Shown: positions 14,001 to 24,300 of the stretch, one piece after another
Position numbering within the stretch: the first letter of the stretch is position 1
How the letters are laid out: the number at the start of each line of letters is the position of its first letter
Assembly (NCBI RefSeq): GCF_003597395.2
Contig: NC_133769.1
Span: 178,143,954-178,207,953, forward strand
DNA from: Chelonoidis abingdonii
Taxonomy: Eukaryota; Chordata; Testudines; Testudinidae
DNA length: 64,000 nt
Reading direction: 5' to 3'
Position numbers and translations under genes: made by a program
Notes under the pieces: generated by a model
Database searches by the model: none
Told to the model about the DNA's origin: nothing
What the model saw: only the letters and a program-made list of their open reading frames with translations

Positions 14001-17000
14001 ACAATGATGCTAAGGATTTTCCATCCCATATAAGAGGTTCCTACTACAACACACATCCTCATGACTATCACACACACAAGGTGAATTCCCAATTTAAACA
14101 AACCACCACCCCACTAAAGCAAAAATTGACTTCTTTCCAGTAGCAGCTGCAGTCTACTAGTGCTTTCCAAACAGCTAATACATTAAATATGGACGTGCTT
14201 TGAGAGCTGCTGATGAAAAGCACTCTACAAACAGCTACATTAATGTCGCTTTTACTTTTCTGTTCATGACTTGAGTGCAACATTAGAGGTTAGACAGACG
14301 GTAGCATCCCATGGATACTAGAAACAAACGGTTACACCTCTGCCCTTATGCAGGGCATTCAGTTCTGTGCCTGCAGAATAACTTCAGGGGAAAAAAAGTA
14401 AATGTGCTGATTTTTAAAAACCATTATACTAATTTTCTTCCTTCCCAGCTTAATTTAAGTTTCAGTGGAAAGTCTGAAGAAAATCAGTTCTGTAGTTTCA
14501 AAGTTCTGAATGTTTAATATCAAGTGAATTTTGGAATATATTGAAAAAAATCTGTTGTGCACGCTTGGTGCACAGTTTACAAGTGCTCCAGTTTCCCCTC
14601 TCAAACGAAATAAAGGAGCTCATGGTTCTGGGTAAGGATCATACCCTGGCTGAGTTTCATCTCTCAAGCATCTTTATGGTAGTTCTTGCTAAAATTGTGT
14701 AGGTAGACTTGTTTTCAAAAATGTAAATACCCCCTTTCCTGTCACTGGAACAGGTACGGGCCTGGGCTCAAAGTTCCAAACAAAAATTCACTCCCAGAAA
14801 AAGACAAATCGGAGAATTTCATCCTCATTAAGAGTCTTTTGTTTCAGAAAGCTGTGAAAACAAGGGCATTTAGTGTAAACTTTAACTTTAGTGGGCACTA
14901 CAGCTGATAATGTCCACCTGACCCCCTCAGATAGGGGTGTACGTGCACCTTGTCACTCACCCTTTCGTACATACATTGTAGTGCCCACGGACTGCTGCAG
15001 CCACTCTTTGAAATGTCACACTTGGAAACCTGCAACTTGCATGATACTGTGGTCAGCTGGTTAATCTGACAAAACACCATTCCAAGGGAAATGTTTCATT
15101 GATTGGCATCCAGGTCATAAGGCAGGTTTTTCTTCTGAAAGCCGAGATACAGACAGCGGTGGGGCTATTTACATGCATGTCATTTTACTGAAGGCTGTTT
15201 GTTTGTTGTTTCCTAAAGGGCCCAGCTTTGCATCATAAGCTGTTCACAAGATTAATGCTGAGTGAATAGCTGAAGGTTAGGAAACTTGCTGCATTGTCCT
15301 CTGTATTTAATAGAGTGAAGAGTCACTTGGCCCCCACATGGCATGCAGCAGTCACTACCTGAGAAATGAGGGCTATTTCTTAATTGTATCTAGCCTATAA
15401 AATAAGAGGCACTTTTGTGAATACCATATATTGAAATACAGTAAATCACAGCACCCCCCTACATAAAACAGTAGTGGCTATTAATCCACGGCTTCTCTTT
15501 TACTTCCCAAAGCACCAGAGGCGGCGAGGCAAAGGGAATGATGCTGTCTACCAGGTAGGGAGTGCATACATAGCAATGTTCTCATCAAATGCAGTGATTT
15601 GATTGCAGCTCCTAACTGTGTCTAACGTTTGCTGATGCTATGGAGCTTCAGAATGTCCGTCTGACCAGAGGTGATGTGCTGCTGCTACTTCCAAGCTAAG
15701 ACCGCCCCTCTCTAACCCTTTGTTAAAAGTAGCCCAGATCATCTTAAATGTCCTTGCTATTTGGATTCTCTAGCAGGAGAGGGAGCTGCTCTACATTGAT
15801 TCCAAAACTCTGGCAGCTGGACTTTCTAGAAGAATCATTTGCTCCCTCTGTCTGCTCTATAGCCCCTGCTCCAGATAGGTCAGCTGTACCATGGAAGGGA
15901 CATGGCTGGTTGTTCTTGAAGTAGCCTGAATTACCTGCTATGTAATATGACGAACTGTTGGTTAAGGGCTGCCTAGCATCTGCAGCAATTCAAAGGTCAA
16001 ATGAAAAGCTTAGTTCTCCTGGTTGAGGGCAGGTGGTGACCACCAGCTCCAGTCAACAAGCAGGTTTCGTTATCTTACAGAATTGAATAGGCACGTTCAT
16101 TAAGGGATTTTCTTTTGCACGTGTAGCATTGACCACTAGCGGAGAGGGTAGAGTAGCAGCAGGGAGTCAAACCAGCACTGCAGAACCAGGACAAACTGGT
16201 ATTTTTACCTGAACTGGAACTGAAAGAAAAAAAGTTGGGTGAGGGGTTTAAAATAAAGGTTTGGCATTTTTAAGCTCAATATTTTAAGCTATTGTGAACT
16301 TATTTGAGACAATAAACAGGCCTGGCTTGAGGCTTCTTTATACTAAAAAGGCTGTAGCACTTCAGTGAAGACGCTACCTATGCTGACAGGAGAGCTTCTC
16401 CGGTTGGCACAGGTCCTCCATCTCCCCAAGAGGCAGTAGCTATGTCGAGGGGAGAAGCCCTCCTGGCACCATGAGTTAGGTCAGTATAACTGTGCTGTAC
16501 TGATGCACTTAAACCAACCTAAGTTGCTAGTGTAGACCAAGCCCTAGTATAAGCAAATTGGAGGAGGCAAGTCCACAAGCATGGGGAGGGAGAGGGGCAG
16601 CTTGGGAACTGCCTGTACACCAAATGAGGCAGCAGGGGCCCCCGAGATATATGAAGCATTGCTGGATATTTGTATGTGCCAATACAAACCCATGGCAGTG
16701 AGTCCCAGAGGCCAGGTCAGCTGGCTCAGGCTGAAGCCCAGACTTTGAGACCGGTTTCAGAACCAAAACATCTACACTGCTACTTTTAGCCCCACCACCT
16801 GAACCCTGTGAGCTCATTGGGCTGGGCTCTGAGACCCTGTACCATGGGTCTCTTATTGCTGTGTAGACGTACCCTCTGAGGTTCCCCTGCAGAGAGAGAA
16901 GAGGTGGAATGCTCCCTGGTCCCAGGAGTTGGTAACTTTTCAAGCCCCAGGGAAAAAGGTAATATCTCTCCATCCTCTTGGGCAATGCATTCCTTCAGAT

Positions 17001-18928
17001 GCTCCCCCTGAGGCAGGGCCCATGTCCTAAACTCACTTATCCTTTCACTGCAGAGGTCCTATATAGGAAAGAGCAAATGGTCAAAGATGTGATCTGAGGG
17101 AACTAAAACAAAGTGTTCATAAAAAAGTTTAACAGAAAACACTCTGAAAACTCATGTTAAAGTTGAAAAATAAAACTTAAATAAATGGTCAAAATACAAA
17201 AAGCTTCAATTAACTCTTTGAATTTACTTTCACCAAGACTGAAATTTGATGTGAATCAGTTCTAACAGTAACCAAACTTTGTTTTGTTTTTGGTGGCTTG
17301 AAGCAGAATAGAACTGAACCAAAATGTAGGCTTAACCCCGCCCCTGGATAATATCCCAGATGCCCTACTTCAGTACTGAAGTTTATTTGGGCTCTTGGAG
17401 GAGCCTGGCAGATGTATTTAAGGCACTGAAGCTCAGATGATCTTATATTCCCTAGGGAAGTTCCTCATGGAGAGTCAAGGTGGGGGAACAAAGGGGAAAA
17501 AGAGAGCTTTTTTTCCTTCTTTCCTACACTTAACTTCCGGCGAGCAACTTTGTCATAGTGGTCATACTTGTAGCTGAGGACTGAGTAGGATCTCCCCGAG
17601 AAGCTTTCTCCACAAAGGCCTTAGTTGCAGGCTGGATCGCTACAGATTTCCCAGTAGTAGAACAGAACATTTTTGCTAAATGGAATGGATACTGACTCAT
17701 GCTACAGCTGGGTCATTGGGTTACTAGCTTGGGATATGGGACAGCCAGGTTAAAGTCTCTACTCAGCCTGATTTGCAATGAACTGGGGTAAGAAAAAACC
17801 CTCTGATCTCCATCAGGCAGAACAAAGACTTGAACCTGGGTCTTCCACATGCCAGGTAAACATAACTAACTTACATAGACCCATACCTACCTGAAAAGTT
17901 GCCATGAACCTGAATTGTCATTGGCAGGTCAGCTCTAACCAATTATTTTATTCAAGGCTGGTTTCAACTAGGCCCTTGTGAGACTATAGACTCACAGAAA
18001 GGTAGGACTGGATGGAGGATCAAGTAAACCTAAGAATGTTCAGTATCAGCCAATGAGCTAGGAAACCTACCTCTTTAAAGTGGCACAGAGCATCTTGCTT
18101 TTAGCCAGTATCCACAGCCTGTGGGAGTCTCCAGCAGCTTGTTGCTCAGTTAGCTGTAGATGGAGCCTTTGGGTCTCAAGTACCCCAGAAACTTGTGTGC
18201 TGGTTGTTCATCACTTTAGTATACTGTTGCAATCAGTGCAAAGGATGCTGGGACAAGTAAAGTAAATAAAGCTGAGTGATGCCAAAGACCATACATTGTA
18301 GTGGAATAGAAAATCAAAGGGGTTGAGGTGGACTGAACTGGGGAAAGGGATTGATGAGTACTCTTCCATCTGCAGTGCTGCTGCCATACCAAATGCACCA
18401 GGCTGGTGGCAGGAGGTGGTGTTAAACTCAGATGTCCTTCCCAAATTCTTACTTGGGTCAGTGCTGAGGGAAATTTAGCAGGCAGAATGCACTTTCAGTT
18501 GGATATAGGTTATTGTGGTGTGCAGCTCTACCTAGCTGACACATTTGCCCACTGTTCAGACACAACCACTATGTGAGTGGAAGTGCTGCTGAGGTTAGTA
18601 TTGTAAAGCACTGTGAGTTTTCAGGAGGAGTTGCTATAGCAATGTTTTTCATTAATCCATATTCAGCATGCATCTTACCTTCAGGGTAACTGACAATCAT
18701 TGACCTTTCATCTTCAAGGGAAATAATGATTTGAACAAGTGCATCACTGCTACAGAACAGATTAGTGTGCTGAACACCCGCTTCCCATTTCAGGCAAGAC
18801 TAAAGGCAGGCGATCGGTCCAAGGTCTACCTCATCCACCTTACCCTCTCTTTCTTCTTTCAGGGACTCAGCTCCGCAACCAAGGACACATATGATGCCCT
18901 CCAGATGCAGCCATTGCCCCCTCACTAA
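1986..18928 (+). CDS. CD247: CD247 (CD3 zeta), exons 2-8, 5' partial
   Basis: Signalling subunit of the T-cell receptor complex: a short extracellular stub, one transmembrane helix that pairs as a disulfide-linked dimer, and a cytoplasmic tail with three ITAMs phosphorylated by Lck to recruit ZAP-70. Seven exons join in frame: 1986-2092, 7348-7401, 10528-10614, 11992-12030, 13910-13966, 15519-15554 and 18863-18928, all with AG acceptors and GT donors. They give about 148 residues from exon 2 to the stop, matching the family once the missing signal-peptide exon is allowed for. All three ITAMs are complete: YNKL-x7-YDVL, YTSL-x8-YSEI and YQGL-x7-YDAL. Exon 1 is not visible in 1-1985 and is expected upstream, beyond a long first intron. 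The gene converges on POU2F1. No frameshift or stop is seen, so it is presumably functional. Confidence 0.96.
2988..3125 (+). repeat. Old amniote dispersed repeat, family not named
   Basis: The stretch from 'tttattattattgtgccatg' through 'aaaagacagtccctgcctca' to 'gacaaatgggagtgg' resembles a common interspersed sequence I know from reptile and bird genomes (the 'pause' text 'cagtccctgccccaaagagc' type). I cannot assign the family without a library search. Confidence 0.4.
5046..5190 (-). mobile_element. CR1 3'-end fragment, antisense
   Basis: The landmark 'aattcatagtttagggccag' with 'acatcatcagatcctctagt' is the antisense of a CR1 3' terminus, followed by 'gatctgtatatcacagacca'. The copy is short and 5'-truncated, as is usual for CR1. 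Confidence 0.7.
7348..7401 (+). CDS. CD247: CD247 exon 3: juxtamembrane, first half of ITAM1
   Basis: Eighteen codons between ctctttcag and |gtaagtgac, phase 0 at both ends. The translation is [18 protein letters not shown]. It corresponds to the human juxtamembrane segment ending LYN. The final Tyr-Asn is the first YxxL of ITAM1, whose Leu is supplied by the next exon. Confidence 0.95.
7402..10527 (+). other. CD247 intron 3
   Basis: Contains an antisense CR1 fragment (about 9510-9945) followed by a T-run of about 17 at 9943-9959. No exon or other gene was seen. Confidence 0.7.
9510..9945 (-). mobile_element. CR1 LINE fragment, antisense, degraded
   Basis: Begins 'agaacatgggaagtaccaga' 'ctggctcagac' and continues through 'gaatggatgaaaaagtattt' 'cttttgtatg' to 'ttgaatgtcctctcattctt' 'gtgatatgagatagg'. 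The order and spacing match the antisense CR1 tail seen at 641-1250, but it is more decayed. Confidence 0.65.
10528..10614 (+). CDS. CD247: CD247 exon 4: second half of ITAM1
   Basis: Twenty-nine codons with acceptor ttcattgcag| and donor CAG|gtaact. It starts [13 protein letters not shown], which completes ITAM1, and continues with a basic linker ([16 protein letters not shown]). The human equivalent starts ELNLGRREEYDVL, so the second ITAM tyrosine and spacing are conserved while the start is diverged. The exon ends in Gln, next to a tandem acceptor that can add another Gln at the following junction. Confidence 0.95.
10615..11991 (+). other. CD247 intron 4
   Basis: No repeat or exon that I can name. 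It ends in the NAGNAG acceptor described for exon 5. Confidence 0.7.
11992..12030 (+). CDS. CD247: CD247 exon 5: basic linker, first half of ITAM2
   Basis: The translation is [13 protein letters not shown], with donor ACT|gtgagt. The acceptor reads tttttcagCAG, a NAGNAG tandem, so splicing at 11992 includes the leading Gln and splicing at 11995 drops it. Human CD247 is known to have isoforms differing by one Gln at this boundary. The final Tyr-Thr is the first YxxL tyrosine of ITAM2. The basic run RRKK may contact acidic lipids, as proposed for the human tail. Confidence 0.93.
12031..13909 (+). other. CD247 intron 5
   Basis: Carries an RTE-like LINE fragment at about 13085-13700. The rest shows no recognisable feature. 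Confidence 0.7.
13085..13700 (+). mobile_element. RTE-type LINE reverse transcriptase remnant
   Basis: Conceptual translation in shifting frames gives [12 protein letters not shown] (RT motif ADD..LL/V plus the SKEEL helix), [10 protein letters not shown] (the LK.S..KTEY motif), then [29 protein letters not shown] and [19 protein letters not shown]. These match, in order, the C-terminal part of RTE/BovB-like reverse transcriptases (W..VtgvLCdrkmP.KLK.Kiy and t.EMrmLRWm.G). Several frameshifts and stops show it is dead. The match is from recalled family motifs; a search could reassign it to another LINE clade. Confidence 0.65.
13910..13966 (+). CDS. CD247: CD247 exon 6: ITAM2
   Basis: Nineteen codons from ttgccag| to GAG|gtgagt, reading [19 protein letters not shown]. 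It is nearly identical to the human segment (ELQKDKMAEAYSEIGMKGE) and completes ITAM2 (YTSL-x8-YSEI). Both ends are phase 0. A second AG inside the exon (ctttgcag at 13911-13918) looks like an acceptor, but using it would remove the ITAM leucine and shift the frame. Confidence 0.95.
13967..15518 (+). other. CD247 intron 6
   Basis: No repeat, RNA gene or exon recognised; ordinary intronic sequence. Confidence 0.7.
15519..15554 (+). CDS. CD247: CD247 exon 7: basic linker, first half of ITAM3
   Basis: Twelve codons, [12 protein letters not shown], with donor CAG|gtaggg; the human exon reads RRRGKGHDGLYQ. The acceptor is taken as gcaccag|AGG to match the family. An upstream in-frame AG (cccaaag|CACCAG, 15512) would add His-Gln and cannot be excluded from sequence. 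The final Tyr-Gln begins ITAM3. Confidence 0.92.
15555..18862 (+). other. CD247 intron 7
   Basis: Holds a small foldback DNA-transposon relic (16330-16545) and a possible short CR1 tail near 17990-18030 ('gactcacagaaaggtaggac'). No exon recognised. Confidence 0.65.
16330..16545. mobile_element. Small non-autonomous DNA transposon (MITE)
   Basis: The right end 'gctagtgtagaccaagccct' is inversely related to the left end 'ggcttctttatactaaaaa' (the right end reversed reads agggcttggtctacactagc). Such 'ggcttggtctacactag' termini mark a MITE group abundant in turtles. About 216 bp and non-coding. Superfamily not certain (hAT-like suspected). Confidence 0.6.
18863..18928 (+). CDS. CD247: CD247 exon 8: ITAM3 and C-terminus
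   Basis: The acceptor ttctttcag| precedes [16 protein letters not shown], then PLPPH and a TAA stop. It completes ITAM3 (YQGL-x7-YDAL). The ending is one or two residues from human (MQALPPR). The 3'UTR starts at 18929. Confidence 0.95.
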   Translation, partial: GLSSATKDTYDALQMQPLPPH

Positions 18929-20093
18929 GTGGCATTCGTGCAGTGGATGGGCAAGACTAAGAAGTCCAGATGTTTTGGGCGAGGAGAGAAGGGAAACAAT
19001 CATCAATCCAAAAAAGGCCATTCAGTCAACACCCATTTTTTCAGGACCGCAAATTAAATATGCGTGGTTTGTTGCAGCAAGTAGGACAAGTCTGGATTTA
19101 GTTTCCCTCCTCCCTTCCCCCCTTCAAAACTATACAGTCTCAAGCTTTAGCTTTTAAAATGTACATATCTGTAAAACTATTCCTAATGATAGTGGCTGTT
19201 TCGTACCAGCAAGTGTTGGGCAGGATACTAGGACGTTGAATTCTTTTCCTCCTCACTGAGCCAGTTTCTCTAGCTATTTAAAAAAACCCCCAAAACTACA
19301 CCCCATATACCCACCTCACAGGTGGTTGACGTTTAATTATGGCTAAAGCACTTCTAAGGTCCTCAAAACGAAGGTGCTATAGCTACACCCAGTATTATCT
19401 ACAGGAAGGCTAATCAGCATCAGCATAACTATGGCAGTCTAGCGCCAATATTTTTCTGCTGTAAATTTAGCTTTATTTCAAAGCTGGTTTTAGCTGTGGA
19501 GAGCTGTTCTTACTGTAAATGATGACACGTTCCTAGAGTGAAAGACAAATGCTAAAAGCAGGCTCTACCGTGACAGTGTGAGGAGGATTCAGTGCAAGGC
19601 TGCAACAAGCAATCAAGAAAATAACATCCCAGTGTGACCAGCTCTTGCAGCACATGAACAGCATCCAGAAATGCTAATGGAAATATATGAAAGCTAGGAC
19701 ATCTTTACCAGCGAGGTTCCATGGTAAAAACAGGAGTGGTGCAGCACATAAATTATGCTCGAGAACACTGGGAAAGTTGGAATTTAATTAAAGGGAAGTT
19801 TTTAAATCAACAATCCAAAACTTGAGCTCTCTCTTCCCTCACTATTGCTCAGTCCACACAATTTTTAAGGGATAGTCCTTCCTCACTTAAAATACAGCAC
19901 CAAAGTATGTTCCGGTTATATAAAACAATGCCAGCAAGTGATGAGTCTTTTGCTGAGGAAAATGTACAAAAGCCGAAAGAAATGTAAGAATTTTTAAATA
20001 CCTTGTAGGATAATTTTAAAGATGAGAAATACAAATTCAACGCAAAGGTGATGGTGGCTCTGCAATTCAGATAGTTTTTGATGAGGTAATAAA
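18929..20093 (+). other. CD247: CD247 3'UTR (end uncertain)
   Basis: Non-coding DNA after the CD247 stop. Candidate + strand poly(A) hexamers are ATTAAA at 19053-19058 (followed by a G/T-rich tggtttgttg), ATTAAA at 19787-19792 and AATAAA at 20088-20093. None is decisive, so the right boundary given is only the furthest candidate. No other gene is seen here. Confidence 0.45.
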
Positions 20094-21330
20094 ATGGATG
20101 GGAAAGCCATGGATGTGTAAATGTGATTAACTGAGCTGTGTGCGAGTCCTGCTGTTGCTCTCTTGCCACAAAAGCTGCCTGCACCCACCTGAACAGTCAC
20201 AAGTGTCACGTCAAACTAAGCCAGGCTGGACAAGGTTAGTACGTGCTGGAAGGCTGGCATCCACGAATTGCTGAAATCTTCAGGCCTGGTCTGTATGTCG
20301 GTAACTTTTTTTGCACTGCTTTAATAATGATATTGGTTTAGAAACAGGTAAACTTACTGAAATGAGCTATACCAATATAAGCACCTTTTTAGAGTGATAG
20401 AAATGCATCTGCAGTGGGGGGGTTGGTGGGTCTACCACATTTTTTTGTACCACCTGAACTATATAGTTTCTAAAATCAATACAAATACTGGCAGTAGACA
20501 AGGCCGTTAACATGGCAATGGGGACCCTCTCAAATATAAATCTGTGGACTTACTATTCCTGTTGTGAGACAAAATGATTAGAAGCATGGAAAGATGGAGT
20601 AAAGAGGATATGCCAGAGTGTCTGCTAAAATAACAAACAGAGAAGGTCAATCCAACACTCATACTTTCATAAAACAAGACCAAGCTGCTGGTCACTGAAA
20701 TTAGAAGACACTGAGTCTACAACTGCCAAAAAGAAATTGTTCTATACAAGACAAATAAGCTAGGACCTAACAGCTATAGGGCAGTAAAGCCTAGAGTTTC
20801 ATATTAAAAAAAAATCTCATAGGTGCTAGGGAATAAGACAACCACTAACCTGGGGGAGTTAACAGGAAAGTTTCCCGTTATGCTGTCTCTAGCTGTGGGA
20901 GGATGTTGGCTCTCAGAAGTTCCCTCTAGTATTTCTTCCAGGACTCGCAAGGCATTGAACATACAAGGTGGTTTGAAGACTAACGAACTGGCTTTTGGGA
21001 GAGGGGCTGGCTCTGGTGTTACACACATGGTAATTGCATCCTTTCCTATTTTCCAAATTCAGTCTTTACATTCAAGAACCTTTGTCCACAGTCCCAAGCC
21101 GACAACCCAGGCTGCTGCTTCTCTTTTAGACAAGAAGAGTGGACAATGCAATGGTGGCAGAGCAAAAGCTTCTCAATGAGAGCTGATCACCTGCAATCTG
21201 TTTGGCACAACTGACAAATAGCAAGAGGGAACATCTCTCAGGACCAGCTTGATGGATCTGAGGAACAGAATTTAAGAGATTTTTGCCCTCCGACTATTGG
21301 CATATTTAAAAACCACAAACAAGTACATAC
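20094..21330. other. Intergenic gap between converging CD247 and POU2F1
   Basis: Short interval between the two gene tails, with one MITE (20281-20505). No third gene was found. Both boundaries depend on uncertain poly(A) sites. Confidence 0.45.
20281..20505. mobile_element. MITE with 'ggcctggtct' termini
   Basis: The left end 'caggcctggtctgtatgtcg' pairs imperfectly with the right end 'ggcagtagacaaggccg', which reversed reads cggccttgtctactgcc. About 225 bp, non-coding and diverged. It lies between the tails of the two genes. Confidence 0.6.
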
Positions 21331-21353
21331 ATGTTAAAACACTTGGAAAATGG

Positions 21354-21359
21354 TTTAAT
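21354..21359 (-). promoter_or_regulatory. POU2F1: Candidate POU2F1 poly(A) signal
   Basis: ATTAAA on the minus strand. About 20 nt downstream in transcript sense lies a U/GU-rich stretch (tgtatgtacttgtttgtgg, read from the minus strand near 21315-21335), which fits a cleavage site near 21335. A second ATTAAA lies slightly upstream in the transcript (about 21398-21404). Inference only; no transcript data. Confidence 0.35.
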
Positions 21360-24300
21360 GATGTTTACAACAGAAATGAACTGTACAGTTACAGTAAGTT
21401 TAATATATATAAAAAATTACAGCAGACAAATGCATCTACACAAAATCTACCATTTCATCCTGATTCACTGTAATCTACACAATCTCTCAATGCCTACAGC
21501 CACCTGCAGGCAGCCACTGGGGGGGAAAAAAAGGCATCTTTAAAGAAACAGCATCCCTTTTATCCCCCCATGAAGATAAAGATATCAATTAGTTTCAAAA
21601 TCATAGGGGTCTTTCACATTTCAGTCTCAAGACCAGATGAGAATGTATTTCATCTGGGTACAAGTATCGCATTAAGGTCCCTGACTTCAAGTGTTCAGCT
21701 GACCCCAGGTGTACAAGTGATAGTATAGGAGGAGAGGTGAGAAAAAGGGTTAACACCCAGACTGCAAATTTATCTTTGGCTGAAGAGACACATAAAAGGA
21801 TCCTTCCCCCCACGCTATTCACAACTCATTGCTTCATTAAAAACTATTGGCCAGCTTCAGCAGAAATGTTTTTTCCTCAAATTCCAACTTTTCACTCAAA
21901 GAGAAACTGATGTTTTCAAACTAACATGCTTCCAAGATTTTTCTTAAATAAATCTTGGGCCACCCCCACTGCTCAGGGGGAGAAAAAAAAAATACACTTT
22001 GACCTACCTATGTAAAACATAAATTCAGATCTTTAGAAAAATTAAGGATGCTGTCTCCTTAAAAAAGAAATAAGGAATCTCAGCTGGGAATGGCAATCAA
22101 TCTAAATTGACAGTCTGGTGGAAGTTCATTATGGAATATTATGTACACTTTAGAACTTTTTAATTATGAACACCTAGGCAGTGAAAACTGTTATGTTAAT
22201 ACGTACATAGACACACCCAAAACATACAAAAATACTATTATTTCAAACTACTAAGAATAGGACAGTTCAGTTATCTCCATGCTATGACTTTAAGAGCATT
22301 ACACTGAAACAAACAAGAATTTAAACGACAATTCTTTTAATATCCCAGAAATATACCAAAATATACATCTAAGCTTTGGAATTACTGAGGTTAGACTAAT
22401 GCAAGTGCTGGGTAATCGTACTTAATACACAAGTCTAAGGTTCTGCAGGAAAGAAATTATCTTTGGTATCTGCATCAGGCTAATATTATTAACATTTGGA
22501 TTTTGCTTTGGGATAGAGCTTGTATGACCCTAGAACCAAACACCCCCCAGTCAACTGAGATTAAAAAGATCCATGTATAAAGTTCCTTCATTTGCAATCC
22601 CCCCCAAAAGTTAAAAAGTCACAGGCATCTACCTAGCATAAAAGGTTGAGAAATACAATGCATAGTTGCACAGTGGTGCTGCAAAAATAATAAAAATATA
22701 GAAAAAAAGAAACTAGAGAAGAAATGAAAAGCTTTTTCTTCTTTCAAGAGATTTCTCACAACAGGACAGCCTCTTCCAAGCAGTTATGCAGTGGGGGGGA
22801 GGGGGGGGGAAAGCTCAGAAGTGCACCTCAGCGTGTATTAATCATCATCACCCAGCCCCCAAAGGGTTAAAGCACCTATCAGAGCAGCCAATCATGCACC
22901 AATGTCTTCAGCTTCTCAACCAATCTGCAGAGTCCCATTGGCTGCAGCAACTCATCTGCTCTCCCAACCCACTTCCCCCAGTGGCTGCACCCTGGGTTTC
23001 TGTGAGCTTAAAGAGCAAGTTTCCTCCACAACACATTAGCAAAGGGTGGGATGGAAACTGCCTGGCTCAGGTTGAGTCAACTTTGCTGTGGAAGAGTCAC
23101 AGTGTCAGGCCATGGGAAGCCAGGCATTCCACTTTAGCAGTCTGCTAGGAACCCCCTCCTCCTCTACCAGGGCTGGCCTCACAGATGGGATTGCTGAAGA
23201 CACCCCTTTGTCTTTGGTTTGTTTGTTTGTTTTGAGTTTATACAATCATTAGGAAATCTTTGGTTTTGGCTGGAAATTTTAAAAGAACAAAACAAAACAA
23301 AGAAACCGCCTCCCCCCAGCTCATAGCAGCACATCGTGACCTGTCAAAGCTTCTCTTTCCCACGGGGGTGGAGGAACTACATTCAAAGTAAAGGTGGAAG
23401 GGATCAAGGATGCAGCTTCTGGACAGCCCGGGAGATACAAGATTGTCAAATAATAAAGAAGAAAATTAAATATTTGGAGAATTTTCTTTTTTGGTCCTTT
23501 TTTTTTTTTTTTTTTTTAAGGATGAATAGTGTGTGCGCAGCACTCAGCTGAAAGACGCCTTTGGGGACCTGTCTGGCCCTGGAGTTTCAGTGTAGTCCTG
23601 ACACCAAGAGAGCGGGGAAAGGCAGTGGTGGATGTTTCATGCACGGATGGAGGGAGGGTGCCATTGGATATTCAGACTAATCGAGAGGACCCCTTGTAAC
23701 CAAAAGAAATAGGATAAGATTGCAATTTGCCCTCATTTTGCAGTAGCTTTTAAGCAGCGACATTCAGAGGCTTTAGGGGGTCACTCCCCAGGTTGCAGGT
23801 CACGGGCTGCTATATGCCAGAGTTCAGCGTTAATCAAGGGAGGGAGGGCAGACTTGGCAACTCTGTAGGGTTTGGAGAAAGTTAAAGCAAGTTACTCAGT
23901 TACGAGTTAGAAATGAGGTATACGACAGCTCCTGTACCTGTGGCGGATAAACACCCCACACCTACTCACACCTAACCCTAGACACTATTGCAGAGGAAGG
24001 AAATGGAACAACAGTAGCAGCACTGGCAGGCCTGGGGATGGCTACCGCACTGATCCTTGCGATAGACAGTGGGCACGTGATGCTCTCCAAGGTGATCAGC
24101 ACTTGCCCCCCCACCAGAACTGCCCTATTCACATTACTCCAAACCAATGATGGGCAGTTCTGCGGTGCCCCTTTCCTCTCCCTGTTGCAAAATGAGGGGC
24201 CAATCCTGCTCGCAGTTCTCAGAAGGTAGCATAGCTGGGCGATGCGTCTGCATAGGTGTCTCAGCTTGCTGAGATTTCATCCTTCAGCTCACTTGTACAA

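Noticed and set aside
16527..16985. 152-codon minus-strand open frame in CD247 intron 7
   Set aside because: Begins within a MITE terminus and has no family resemblance.
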